Shown in pieces: positions 22,137 through 33,343 of a stretch of 64,000 bases of DNA. Both the position numbers and the translations under genes were made by a program. Below the pieces are notes generated by a model. The model worked only from the letters and a program-made list of their open reading frames with translations. It was not told the DNA's origin and ran no database searches. Within the stretch, counting starts at the first letter, position 1. Each line of letters begins with the position of its first letter. This DNA is from Pontederia crassipes (taxonomy: Eukaryota > Streptophyta > Magnoliopsida > Commelinales > Pontederiaceae): positions 13,607,501 through 13,671,500 of the forward strand of contig CM060195.1 in assembly GCA_030549335.1 (NCBI GenBank), in the 5' to 3' direction.

Positions 22137-22341
22137 GGCATAGAATTTAAATATTAATGGATTTTGGCATTTCAGAACCTCTATGCACATGGAATTAAGT
22201 ATGAAATGAGGAATATCAACTAGTTATCACAAAGTTTGCATTTCAAGTATAATTGGCCCAAAAATAGGCAAAAGTGAGACTCGATATGTATGAATTGCAT
22301 CTAAAATGGGTTAAAATCATATAGTGATCAGCGAGTGATCA

Positions 22342-22361
22342 AACTCCCCCAAGCTTAGCCT
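22342..22361 (-). other. Polypurine tract of the young Athila element
   Basis: On the minus strand aagcttgggggagtt abuts the LTR start TGATCA. A second, similar tract (aagcttgggggagg) lies at about 23330-23346. Confidence 0.8.
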
Positions 22362-23881
22362 TTTGCTTGTCCTCAAGCAAAACATTCAGAAATTAAGGAC
22401 AAACTTGAATTAAAAGTCCACAAATGAAGTAAAGTCTAGCTGAATTGAATCCAATGAGTTTCCCACTTTGCCAACACTTCATTCTTTCCAAAAACTCAAT
22501 TTCTAGCTAGGGAATCACAAAGGCTAAAGCAAATTTAAGCCATGGAAGAAGTACTAGCAATAACATGTTTGAATTGTAGGAATTGTCAACTTTACAAAGG
22601 GTTTGAACTACAAATCTCTTCATGAACAGGTTTTCAATTGATTAAACAGGTTTAACACCTGACTTTTTTTCATGAAATGCATATAAACAGGTTTAGCACC
22701 TGATTTTTATTCATGCTTTCTTTAGGAGAGATTCCTTGGGAAGTTTTGCTCTCCTAAATTTTTTTTCTTTTTGCATTGAAGAGAGATTCCTTTGGAAGTT
22801 TTGCTCTCTTCCTTTTTTCTATGCATGCATATGACTTTTTACTTTTCCTTTTCTCATTTTTCTATCATGTTCATGAAGTAAGCAATAGTTCAAACTCAAG
22901 TATAGTTTAGATCCTTTTATTCAAAAAGTCAAGTTTTCCTATTTAGCATGGCAGCAAGAGCCTTGACTCCCTTCTAGACATCTGATATTGCTAATTCAAT
23001 CCATAAGTATCAACTAGGGTGACCCACAAAAAGGAAAAATTTTCAGCTAAAAACTTCATTCAAATGCATCTGAATTCATAATGTCAATTAAAGCAAGAAG
23101 GCTAATGGCCAAGTTGGCCACTTGGTATTGGAGTGCATCCACTGTCAAAATAAAGTATTCTACCCATTTCAGAGTTAAAATGAATTCAGAATTGAGTTGG
23201 GTCCAAAAATTGATAACCGAGTGATAACTAGTGATAACTTGTGAAAACCAATAATAACATGGTATGAATTATGATATGAACATTAAAATCAATTGAAAAC
23301 ATGGTGTAAAGGTTAGAAAAGCACCAGGTTTCCTCCCCCAAGCTTATTCTCAACACTGTCCTCAGGGTTGAAAAATAAAGGCAAGGGAGAGAGGTGGGTG
23401 GGATTGAGATGCATTAAATTGGGCATTTGAATTCACTTGGCACTTCATCTAGAAACTTTGGGTGGTCTAATCTTCTTAGTTGCAACTGATCCTGTAGAGA
23501 AACAAAGGATATCAATTGGTATGACAGATTTGCAACTAATCAGATTTTTTAGTGCAGAATTCAACATTGCATTGGGAATTTCTGAAATTCACTGAAATTG
23601 GGCTATAATAGATTGGGATAACTGAAATGAATGTTAATTCAGATGATAATATGATCAATGTAGCATAATGAAAAAAATATTATCAGTTATCATTAAGTTT
23701 TCAGTGTAAAAATCAGAAATAGGGGTAAGGGTACTCCCTGAAGTTGAGACTTGTGAATTGAACATGTTCCTCATCCCTTATTCCTGCAAAAACATAAAGA
23801 TTAAGTGTAAAGTGGCTTGGGTTACCTCCCAAGAAGTGCCTTTCTTTAATGTCTTTGGCTAGACATTGATACAAGGTGAAA
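22342..23881 (-). other. 3' noncoding part of the Athila element
   Basis: 1.54 kb between the gag-protease stop and the 3' LTR. Just after the stop it has 'cttgggaggtaacccaag', then about 45 bp later 'tttttgcaggaataa', a donor-acceptor-like pair also present in the diverged copy near 59130-59190. It contains the 'gaggacagtgttgag...cttgggggagg' phrase near 23330. Long Athila relatives carry an extra env-like frame in this part, but none is visible here. Confidence 0.7.
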
Positions 23882-26629
23882 TCAGCTAGGAGCTAGTGGC
23901 AAATCTTGTAGAATCAGCTCCTTGGACAGCCTTAGTTTTTTCAGCAGCTCATCAACTTGATTCTTGGGCAGGTTTGCATTGATGATAACTGGAAATGTTG
24001 AATTCTCCCCCAATAATTCATACTTCAGGTTATTGGGGAGAGGCTTGAGTTCCAATTTGAAAGAATTGGTTTGAGTTGAGTTGCCTTGCTCAGCAGTGAT
24101 AACTTCTTGCAATTGGTGCTGATTTTCTGAATTATCTACTGATTTGGATAAACTCAATGCAGATTGATATGTTGCAGCCTCTGGATCCTCCAATTCTTTC
24201 AAATGATCAAACATTAGACACTTTTGCATTGGATCTTCAATATGAATTATAGCTGAAGCTTGCTCTACCACTTGATCTAGCTGTCCTTCCTCAAAATCAT
24301 TTTCCTGAAAATTTGGTCTACTGATAACATGTGCCAAATTAAATTCTATCTTCTCCTTCCCAATTTGGAAGGTCAATCTGCCCTCCTTGACATCAATGAC
24401 AGCCCCAGCAGTGGCTAAGAAGGGTCTCCCAAGAAGAATGGGGGTATTCAAGTCCTCATCCATGTCAAGTACCACAAAATCTACTGGTATGTAGAATTTG
24501 CCAACTTTGAGGGGTATGTCCTCAATGATTCCATGTGGGTACTTGACGGATTTGTCTGCCAGCTGTAGAGACAAATTTGTAGGCTTCAAATCTCCAACTT
24601 CAAGCTCCCTACAAAGTGAAAGAGGTATGACACTCACTGATGCACCCAAATCACATATTGCCCTTTGAATCTTCCTATTTCCAATTTCACAAGGTATGGA
24701 GAAGCTTCCTGGATCTTTCAACTTGGGTGGTAATTTATTTTGGATGATTGCAGAGGCTTCCCCAGTCAAGGTAATAGTGTCATGCTCCATAATCCTCCTT
24801 TTCTTGGTTAGGATTTCCTTCAAAAACTTTGCATAGGAGGGCATCTCCTGAATTGCCTCCACAAATGGCACATTGATATTTAACTTCTTCAGGATTTCCA
24901 AAAACTTTCCATATTGCTGGTCCTGCCTTGCCTTAATTAGCCTTTGAGGGAAAGGTACTTTGTCAAAGACTCTAGCTTTTGCTTCAATCTTGGGGCCTGA
25001 ATTCCTGATTTCCACCTCAGGTTCTTCACTTGGCTCTTTAGCAACTTTTAAATCTGAATTGACTTGATCATCCTCAACTTCCTTCATTGGCTCCTCAACC
25101 ATTCTTCCACTCCTGAGCTGGATAGCATGGACTTGTTCCTTTGGGTTCACTTCTGGCTGTCCAGGAAAGAATAAGGGAGATCTAGTGGATGTACTAGCTT
25201 GTTGAGCAATTTGGCTTTCCAACAATTTCTGATTTGCATTCATGGCATCCAATCTAGAATTGATCTTCAAAATCTCCTCTCCTTGGCTGTCCTGCTTCTT
25301 CAGAATTTGTTGAAGCATCTCCTTCATTTCATTTTGGAATTGTGATGCTTGGACTTGAGGTGGTGGCTCATACAGATTTCTTTGAATTGGTGCACTTTGG
25401 CCTTGATTTCCATAAGGTGGTGGCTGATTCCTTGGCAGGATTTTGGGCTGCCAATTTGAATTTTGCATAGGAGCTCCTTGATAGTTGTTGCCCTTGTAAG
25501 AAAAGTATGGATGATTCTTATTTTCTGGAGTATAAAATTCAGCAGGAGGTTTGATTCCATAATTGCCCACAGCATTGATTTGATCCACATTTTGGTCCAC
25601 TTGCTGCATAATTAAGTTGCAATTCTCTGACACATGGCCTTGATTCCCACATACACAACACCTTATTTCAGAATTGGAAGTCCTATTGCCATTGGGAGTC
25701 AAGTTCAACCTCTCCAAAGTCTTGTACAACACCTCTTCAAGTTGAGTGGACAATTGATTCACTGAATTGTCCATGGGTGGCCTCCTGGTTCTATCATGGG
25801 TAAGGAAGTGGTGATTCTTGGCTATGTTTTCAATGAGTTGATAAGCTTCATCAATGTTTTTAGATGCAAAGATGCCTCCTGCAGCAGTATCCAATGCCAC
25901 CTTGCTAGGGTAGTTCAATCCCTTATGAAAATAGTTGACTAGCTGCCACTTCTCAAAACCATGATGGGGACATGCCCTTAATAATCCTTGAAGCCTTTGC
26001 CATGCCTCACAAATATTTTCTTGGTCCAACTGATAGAACCTCACTATTTGATCCCTGAAGTTATCAGTTTTTGAAGGAGGAAAGAATTCTGAAAGGAACA
26101 ATTGAACAATTGATTCCCAAGTGGCTACCTCTTCAGGATTCAATCCTTTAAACCATATCTTGGCCTTGTCCTTGAGTGAGAAGGGAAATAATCTCATATA
26201 CACTGCATTCATGGGGATATTATTGAAGTTCACAGTGCTACATATCTCCTTAAAATTGTCCAAATGACATGCTGGATCTTCAGTCCCAAGTCCAGAAAAC
26301 TGACTTTGCCTAATCATAGAAATCAAGGTTGGATTAACTTCAAAATTTGCCATAGGTGCTAAGGCTCCTCCCCCTTGTTGATTCCTTGCATTACTTGGTG
26401 AATAACAGTCCCTAAGAGTTCTAGGAGCTGCCATATTTTGATTCATAACTCTTTCAAATTCAAGGTTGTATGCTTCTTCCTCTTCTTCTTCAAATATCCT
26501 TCTCCTTGCCTCAAGCCTTTGCAATCTCCTTCTTCTTAAAAATCTTCTTTCAGGTTCAGGATCTGATTGGTAATTTTCCTCTTGATGGTCCAAGTTCTGC
26601 ATAAAGAGATTCAAAAGTATCAAATTCAA
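23882..26629 (-). CDS. Athila gag-protease polyprotein, 915 codons, open throughout
   Basis: Basic N-terminus (residues 25-50 rich in R and E), a retrotransposon gag domain (about 120-240, including SLKDKAKIWFKGL), a CX2CX4HX4C zinc knuckle (C324, C327, H332, C337), a proline/glutamine-rich linker, and an aspartic protease domain with CDLGASVSVIPLSL (D660) and PILLGRPFLATAGAVIDV. The D-L-G-A active-site form is normal for Athila-type proteases. The protein packages element RNA and processes itself. It is the only coding part of the element; there is no polymerase in the 1.5 kb after it. The methionine used is the first in frame after the leader. Confidence 0.9.
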   Translation of the reverse strand: MNLILLNLFMQNLDHQEENYQSDPEPERRFLRRRRLQRLEARRRIFEEEEEEAYNLEFERVMNQNMAAPRTLRDCYSPSNARNQQGGGALAPMANFEVNPTLISMIRQSQFSGLGTEDPACHLDNFKEICSTVNFNNIPMNAVYMRLFPFSLKDKAKIWFKGLNPEEVATWESIVQLFLSEFFPPSKTDNFRDQIVRFYQLDQENICEAWQRLQGLLRACPHHGFEKWQLVNYFHKGLNYPSKVALDTAAGGIFASKNIDEAYQLIENIAKNHHFLTHDRTRRPPMDNSVNQLSTQLEEVLYKTLERLNLTPNGNRTSNSEIRCCVCGNQGHVSENCNLIMQQVDQNVDQINAVGNYGIKPPAEFYTPENKNHPYFSYKGNNYQGAPMQNSNWQPKILPRNQPPPYGNQGQSAPIQRNLYEPPPQVQASQFQNEMKEMLQQILKKQDSQGEEILKINSRLDAMNANQKLLESQIAQQASTSTRSPLFFPGQPEVNPKEQVHAIQLRSGRMVEEPMKEVEDDQVNSDLKVAKEPSEEPEVEIRNSGPKIEAKARVFDKVPFPQRLIKARQDQQYGKFLEILKKLNINVPFVEAIQEMPSYAKFLKEILTKKRRIMEHDTITLTGEASAIIQNKLPPKLKDPGSFSIPCEIGNRKIQRAICDLGASVSVIPLSLCRELEVGDLKPTNLSLQLADKSVKYPHGIIEDIPLKVGKFYIPVDFVVLDMDEDLNTPILLGRPFLATAGAVIDVKEGRLTFQIGKEKIEFNLAHVISRPNFQENDFEEGQLDQVVEQASAIIHIEDPMQKCLMFDHLKELEDPEAATYQSALSLSKSVDNSENQHQLQEVITAEQGNSTQTNSFKLELKPLPNNLKYELLGENSTFPVIINANLPKNQVDELLKKLRLSKELILQDLPLAPS

Positions 26630-26765
26630 GAAAGAAATGAAAACTAGACAAAAATGAAAAGTAAGAAATGATAACTTGCAAAAACTGAAAATTAGCCTAA
26701 CAAATAAACTAAAAACTAATCTAAAACTAATCTAAACTATCTAAGTTAGCCTAATTGACCTCAAA

Positions 26766-26783
26766 TCCCCGGCAACGGCGCCA
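26766..26783 (-). other. tRNA-Asp-type primer binding site
   Basis: On the minus strand TGGCGCCGTTGCCGGGGA follows the 5' LTR after a 6-bp gap. This is the primer site characteristic of the Athila/Tat group. Confidence 0.9.
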
Positions 26784-26789
26784 AAAACT

Positions 26790-29700
26790 TGATAGTGATA
26801 TTTAGGATTGAGTAGTGATAACTTGCTGAAATTAAAGAAAATGTCAATTTTCCATTTTTTTTTTTTTTTTGGTCTCCCAACTCACTAGCTGCAAGTGCAC
26901 AGGTAAGTTGTAGTAGACTCAGGTTGTCGTATCCACAAGAATTTAAAGTCTAAGACACCCTAAAACAATTTAGATTAGTTCTACTTAAGTGCCTAAAAAC
27001 ATATTTTTTATGAATAGTGAAAACAGATTTTTTTTTATAGAAAGTGAAATGATAACAGATTTTTGGGTTTTGGAAATTTATCAAAACTGAATTATAAATG
27101 CTAGAATGAAGTCTAAAAAGGTTTAACTATCTATGAGGAAGGTTCTTCTAGGATTTGGGGTTCATCTAAATTAATTAAGGATGGAATGGAACAAGTTATC
27201 ATTAAATGTCCAACCTTTGATTCAACTTGAAAATGGCTGTTCCCACAGCTCAATTGGCCTCTAACTAAGCAATATATGATTATATAATTGTTAGCTAGGT
27301 TGAATCAAAAGAGGGTCCTCACTGAAAATCAAGTTATCATTGGGCTCAAAAGAAAGATTCAATGCTGATTTTTTTGCAATTCAAGGAAGTTTGGAATGAT
27401 AACTTGCATTTACAATCATAAAAAGATGGAATCATTCCAATCAACCAAATCAGGATAAAATGTACTCAATAATGGTGCTTGTGTTCCATGATTCATCTCT
27501 GAATTCAAGGGAGATTCAAAATCAACCTCTCGGTTGCAAAATAAATTGAAATCCACACAAACACACTCAATTGGAAATGCAAAACATATGGCCACATGAG
27601 TTCCTAATTTCCATTGCTCCTTGGCCCATCTCTGGATCTCAAGGAAGCCCTTAAGACTACCTCTCAGTAGTGGATTAATATGAGGGTTGACAATGGAAAT
27701 CAGAAGTTAATTAAATGAGAAAACAAAAATCAGCATTTCAGGAAAATCAGCAATGTGGATTGATGGAATTCAAGTTTGCCAAATGCCCCTTGACCCATCT
27801 CTGGACTGCAAGGGATTCCTAGAGTACACCTCTCAGTGATTTGAATAAAATAGGGATTGACAATTGACAATCAGATTCCAAACAATCAGAAAATAGAATT
27901 AGAATCAAACTAAGAAATCAGATTTTGGAAAAATCAGATTTGAATTCTGAATTGTCAATGATCTTGATTCATTTCTGAATAAGATCATGGCATATATTAG
28001 CCTCTCAACTATTCAATTATCCAATCCTTGATGACAATCAGATTCAAAAGCCCAAGAAATCAGATTTTTAAATTTAGGAAACCAGATTCTGAAATTCAGG
28101 AATTTTAGGTTCCAAATCAAACTTAAGGTAATGTTGAGAATAGATTTGAATCATGGAATGCCCAAATATTCATAACTCAATTCTGAACAAGATTAGGATG
28201 AAGACCAACCTTCCAATTGCTCAATTAATCAAGTTCAGAATGTCAAATAGGTTCAAACAGTTCAGAAATCAGATAACCAGAAAATCAGAATTAGAAATCA
28301 GTGGAAAAAAAATCTGATTTGAGTCAAATGATTGTCCAAATAATCTTGATTCATTTTTGAACAAGATAGGGACAATAGCAACATCCCAAGAACTCAGATC
28401 CTTGATGACAATCAGATCCAAAGCCCAAGAAATCAGATTTTCAGACTTCAGGAATTCAGGAAACCAAAAAAATCAGCAACTCAGTAATTTAGAAATCAGA
28501 ATTTTAAACCAATGGAAACTTGACTTACCACTTGATTCTTGACCCATCTCTGGATTACAAGACATCCCTAAAGTTCACTTATCAGTGAAGGGAATGATTC
28601 AGGGGACTCAATTGATAAAATCAGATTCCAATTAGGAATCAGAAAAATTAGAATTCTGATTTCTATTCAAAAATCAATGGAAAATTCTGGTTTTGAGTCA
28701 AATGATTGCCCAAACAATCTTGATTCATTTCTGAATAAGATAGGGACAATACCAACATTCCAAGGACTCAATTAACCAAGTTAGAAATGAAGAACAGATT
28801 CTGATATCCACAGAAATCAGAAAATTTAGGAATCAAGAAATCAGAATTCAATTTTTAAAAATCAGATTATGAACAATAAACAGATTTGAATCATAAAGAA
28901 TGCCAAACAATCTTGATTCATTTCTGATCAAGATTTGGGACAATATCAACCTTCTAGTTGCTCTATTAATCAAATCCACAATGGCAAACAGATTCAAAGG
29001 TCCAGGAATTCTGGTTCAAGAAATTCAGAAAAACAGAAACCAGAAATCTAAAATTCAGAAATCAGCACTTCAATTAAATTGGAATAAAGAACTTGACATT
29101 GATTTCTAATCCATTTCTGAACTAGGGATAGATCAAATGATAACTTCTCAGCTATAGATTACAATAGGATCCAACAATGGCAAGAACTAACATTAGAAAA
29201 TTCTAAAATCTAAAAATCAGCAAATGATTCAGTGCAGGAATTATAAAACAGTCCATATCCATCCAAAACTAATCTAAACTACTACCCTATCCTAGAAGAA
29301 ATGGAGTTTAGCTCCTCATATTTACAAGATTTGACATCAAATGGGATAAGAAACAGATACAATTCATGGTTCTTTGAAGCTTCCTGGCCAGCAGCTCCTC
29401 CACCAGAATCAATCCAGCCTTGCTTGCCTTCAAACCCTTGAATGACCAGCCTCCTTCTCCTCCAGAAAAATCCAGCTTATATATCACTCCTTTCCACCCT
29501 TTGATCAGCATCTAAATGTCCTAATCCTCCTGATTAAGCCACCTGTCCATCTGCAGAAATTCCAGCAGTGACAGCTTCCCTTTTGTGCAGGAAAAAGTAG
29601 TGGTCCCCCCTACTTTTTCCACCTTTTAGCCACCTTTTCTTCTTGCTACAAAAACCCAAACAGCAAGCATCAAAGCTCTTGAGTAATATTTTGACAAATA

Positions 29701-30525
29701 AGGATTAGGATAATGCTAGTAACTAGTTCAATTATCATATGGGTTTATGTGTTGTGCAAGAATGAAAACTTATATCGATATGAATGAATTCAAGGGCCCG
29801 GAATGATAACTTTATAAAAATCTTGGAAAATGTCCTAATATGGGTGGTTCAAAGCATTTCAGGCATCAAATTGATTAGAGTGACAAGTGAGTGAGGTCAG
29901 AAATCAAATATGAATGAGATTCCTAAAAGTGATAACTTGAGTGCCCCAAAAACGATAACTTATATGACTTAAAAACGATAACTTGTCATAACTTGAGTTT
30001 TGATTATCCAAATGTGATAAAATTTGACCAGCAATGAGTTAGAACAATAATAAGATGATTGCTTAAGGTCCTTGTTCAGAATTAATGGTTTTGCATGTCG
30101 AAATGATAGAATTGCCCTTTAACGATAACTTGGCACTTGAAAAATGATAATTTGTTCAAATGGACTTAAAACTTTGCACAAGTTGATATGTGACTATCCA
30201 AATATGATTTATACATGATAATGATGGATTTAGGGCAAGAAAACCATTGAAAATAAGTTCATTCAAAATAATGATAACTTGACACTTAGGAATGATAACT
30301 TGTCCTCAAAATGATAACTTGGCATAGAATTTAAATATTAATGGATTTTGGCATTTCAGAACCTCTATGCACATGGAATTAAGTATGAAATGAGGAATAT
30401 CAACTAGTTATCACAAAGTTTGCATTCCAAGTATAATTGGCCCAAAAATAGGCAAAAGTGAGACTCGATATGTATGAATTGCATCTAAAATGGGTTAAAA
30501 TCATATAGTGATCAGCGAGTGATCA
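26790..30525 (-). repeat. 5' LTR of the young Athila element (3,736 bp)
   Basis: Nearly identical to 18610-22341. On the minus strand the order is a U3 region of about 1.04 kb with GATAACTT boxes and a perfect hairpin (29590-29620), a TATA box (29476-29483), then about 2.7 kb of transcribed R/U5 containing degenerate units of about 180 bp. The poly-T tract near 26860 differs in length from the other LTR. Confidence 0.95.
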
Positions 30526-30530
30526 ACCCT

Positions 30531-30893
30531 CCAAGTAGGGAAAAATGAATTTAGCAAACAAACATTGCCTATCACCAACGAAAACAAAATGCTTCGAGAA
30601 TAGTGTAGAACAACAATAGAACAGTAACTATGAACAAAACAGAACAAATGACATGTGCTTAATATAAAAGCAGTAACAATAATATTCAGAAACAACTTCT
30701 ATCCATAAATTTCAGCCCAAACTTGCTGATAGTTACTCATATAGCATAAATGTCCATGACTACCAAAATAGGAAAGAGAAAAAGAGAATAGTTGCAGGCC
30801 TTTCTTTTCCTTCTCATCTAGAATGGAATGTCTCACCCCTTTTTGGGCTCTTTCTCTTCTCTTTTATTTTTAGACTTCTATGATTTTGTGCCT
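30531..30893. other. Spacer right of the Athila insertion
   Basis: No gene recognised. It continues the pre-insertion sequence of 18284-18604 and would be the 3' flank of the possible exon at 30894-31157. Confidence 0.4.
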
Positions 30894-31157
30894 CTACACT
30901 TGCTCTTTTGTCTTCTTGAGGAAGAGCTTCTTACGGCTGCCAGAAGGAATTTGCAGACTTGGAAAAAAAAAAGCAGTTTTGTCTTCTAGGGACAACTTTC
31001 TCCAAAGGATGGAAGTGGCATCATATTCCAATATTCCCTCACTTGATGCCTTCTCATGAAATACACCCTGGTTTTCGTCTCCCGACCAGCTCTTCACCTT
31101 CAAAGATCTCCAAAATTCAGATGCTTCAAATACATTGATAATAAGAGAAAATAACAA
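30894..31157 (-). CDS. Possible terminal exon of a host gene (unidentified)
   Basis: An 87-codon minus-strand frame has balanced composition unlike the surrounding AT-rich DNA. It contains EASEFWRSLKVKSWSGDENQ, then EGILEYDATSILWRKLSLED, and ends SGSRKKLFLKKTKEQV before a stop. A T-rich tract (ttgttattttctcttattat) precedes it and could be the end of an intron. I do not recognise the family and see no retroelement motif. The start methionine may not be real if this is a 3' exon. Upstream exons would lie right of 31160, where a copia element and other insertions now sit. It could also be a gene fragment carried by a transposon. Confidence 0.3.
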   Translation of the reverse strand: MLFSLIINVFEASEFWRSLKVKSWSGDENQGVFHEKASSEGILEYDATSILWRKLSLEDKTAFFFPSLQIPSGSRKKLFLKKTKEQV

Positions 31158-31804
31158 TATTTCATTCCAAAAACATCAGATTTCCATTTTATTAAAATTG
31201 ATGTAGAAGAATTTATGAAATTGTAAAATCCATAATTAAGAGTGTAGTCCTGCATTAAAATATATAAAAATCAAGACAAAATACACCCTAAACATAGTAA
31301 AAAAGCAAATATAATTTCTCCATATCCGAAATCAATACCCAGCACCATTTATTTCGTTTACATTCTAATGGAGAGTAGCTCAGCACAAAATTAAGTCAAA
31401 CTCACAATATCACATAGTCTAATATGCAATTTAACTAACGTTACATAGTTCAATAACTATGATGAACAAATCTAATGGTGAATATAAAAATATACTATTC
31501 ATTAAATGGAATTATCCAACTATTGTTATCCCGGCAATTTTATTGGTGATGCATTGAATTTATCTCTATTGTTCTATGAAGTCTCTCAACTTTGCATGTA
31601 TTTTAGATTTAAAATGTTTTAATTTGTAATTTTAGGTACGAACAAGGGTGGGGATTGAAAATATGAAAAAATATTAAAATTTGTTCACTCAAGGAGTGGT
31701 CAAATATTTGTGGTGGAACATGAAAAATTAGTAATATTTTATATTTTATTTTTACATTTCTAAATATTCATAGAATATATATTTATTAATGTAATTCCTT
31801 TTTT
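31158..31804. other. AT-rich spacer, no gene
   Basis: About 75% A+T by appearance, without recognised domains or repeats. Confidence 0.35.
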
Positions 31805-31949
31805 GCAATTTTAGAATTGTGATCGTGTTAAAATTTACAAACATGCATATCATGGACACAAAGGATGGGTACAGAACACATTCACTTAATGATGATCAAA
31901 TATGTGCTCAACTACTTGGTACAAAATCTTGTTATGTGCTTGGATATGT
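31805..31949 (+). pseudogene. Possible En/Spm-like (CACTA) plant transposase-associated fragment
   Basis: The plus-strand frame contains MHIMDTKDGYRTHSLNDDQI followed by CAQLLGTKSCYVLGYV. The pattern 'TH....D..I...LLG..S.YV.GY' resembles the C-terminal motif of plant transposase_24-type proteins (usually ...EVLGPERSGYVRGLG). A 3' splice site-like 'tttttgcaattttag' lies just upstream at 31800-31815. It is cut off by the copia arm at 31951. Similarity was judged by memory of the motif only. Confidence 0.35.
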
Positions 31950-31950
31950 G

Positions 31951-33343
31951 ATTGAATTTAAGTTTAAAAAAATAGAATTGAAATTTCAAGGAAAAACTTA
32001 ATGAAAATTCAAAAATTAAAAAAATGAAAATTCTGAATTTAAATTATAATAAATATAAGCAAGAAATAAATTCGAATTCAAATTTCAAAATTGAAAATTC
32101 CGAAATTTTAAATTATATATATATATATATATTTAAAAAAACTTCAAATTTAAATTTCAAAATTTGAAAATTGAAAAAAGTTCATTTTTTTAAAAAAATT
32201 AAATTAGATTTTTTATATAAATATTTTTTTAAATGCAGTTTTCTTTTTACAAAAAATTAAATGCATATATATAGAAGAAATAAATCCCCCCAAAAAATAT
32301 TCGGATTTAGATAAAGGGAAATAATTCTTCAATAAATATTCTAGAATTTTTGGCTAATAGAGAGTAAGAATTCCAATAAAACCTAACAATTCTAATCAAT
32401 GATAATTTGCAGCATGCATACAGGAAACAAAAACTGCCGGAAACTTGTAAAAAAATATTATTGGATAATGGTAATGTTAATTCCAAAAGAAAATAACTTC
32501 ATTGACACTTTTCAGGAGTGAATCAAGAAGGCTAATATATGCGTAATGTTTTTAAACAATAAATGATAAAAAAATATACAATACGTGCAGCTAGTTGAAA
32601 TTTTTTTCTTTTATGGATTTTAATTAAAAAAATCCAAAGGAGTAATCAATGTTCTTTGATGCCGATAAAATATTTGTTTATTTGTTTAATACAAAATTTG
32701 GTAATTAAAGATTGATAATGACCTTTAATCAGAAATTCAGAAAATAATATATATACGAATTATTTTCTAACAATAATGAGGAAAAAAAATTTAAAGTGTA
32801 CTGACAAATCAAATATATGAGCTATTACAAATTGAGGCCCCAAAATAATATTTAAAGATTTCAACTAAAAATGTCTGCAGATCTATTGTTTAAAAAAACA
32901 GATTAACAAATCAAATCTCAACCTTTTAAAAAATATATCAGCTTTAAGCGGTCAATCTAAGGTGCCTGATGAGAGGTTCTATTTTATCAAATAAATGTCA
33001 ATAAAAATGGTCGATCCAGATTTCATCAAGCAAAAACTAGATTGAAAACCGTAACACTCAAATGTTAAAAAAAATAAATTAACATGGATCTACGATTGTG
33101 ATTTGTTTGAATTGACATATGAAGTGCTACAGTGGTGTTTACCGTTTATCTTCTTCCTTGGGCAAACATGGGCGTACCTTTCACCAAAGAAAAAAAAACA
33201 GGGGACGTTGGAATTGCTGGCCGGAGTTCGGATCAGACGGAATTGAAGGTCGGCGAAGGTTCGTAGCAGGCATGAGAGGCCTTCGGCACAGTCAATTTCA
33301 GATATCAAAACAAAGTTCGTCGGAGTTCACAAACTAAGCTATG
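31951..33343 (-). repeat. Left direct-repeat arm of the 31951-39873 copia element
   Basis: It matches 38553-39873 from 'attgaatttaag' to 'gatactag', apart from a block of about 65-75 bp near 33120-33205 that is absent from the right arm, plus scattered substitutions. The polymerase frame ends right at its right edge. Confidence 0.85.

Larger units (their letters stand above)
18610..22341 (-). repeat. 3' LTR of the young Athila element (3,732 bp)
   Basis: Pair of 26790-30525. Short open frames appear twice in the window at matching places in the two LTRs (for example 20173-20358 and 28357-28542). They are LTR sequence, not genes. Confidence 0.95.
18610..30525 (-). mobile_element. Young non-autonomous Athila-lineage Ty3/gypsy element (gag-protease only)
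   Basis: Length is 11,916 bp. The LTRs are 18610-22341 and 26790-30525. On the minus strand they read TGATCACTCG...CACTATCA. A tRNA-Asp-type primer site follows the 5' LTR and a purine tract precedes the 3' LTR. By eye I count about eight substitutions and a few homopolymer indels between 3.73-kb LTRs, about 0.2%, so insertion was recent (order of 0.1 million years at grass rates). The 4.45-kb interior has a single 915-codon gag-protease frame and no reverse transcriptase, RNase H or integrase. It looks structurally whole for a non-autonomous element, which would need polymerase supplied by another element. Confidence 0.93.
18605..30530. other. 5-bp target site duplication pair of the young Athila element
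   Basis: accct at 18605-18609 and accct at 30526-30530 flank the element exactly. An intact duplication with nearly identical LTRs marks a single clean insertion. Confidence 0.95.

Noticed and set aside
20173-29511. Identical short frames present twice (for example 20173-20358 and 28357-28542; 21124-21327 and 29308-29511)
   Set aside because: They sit at the same places in the two LTRs of one element. The duplication is the LTR pair, not a gene family.
18610-30525. Young Athila as an autonomous element
   Set aside because: No reverse transcriptase, RNase H or integrase motif exists on either strand of its interior.
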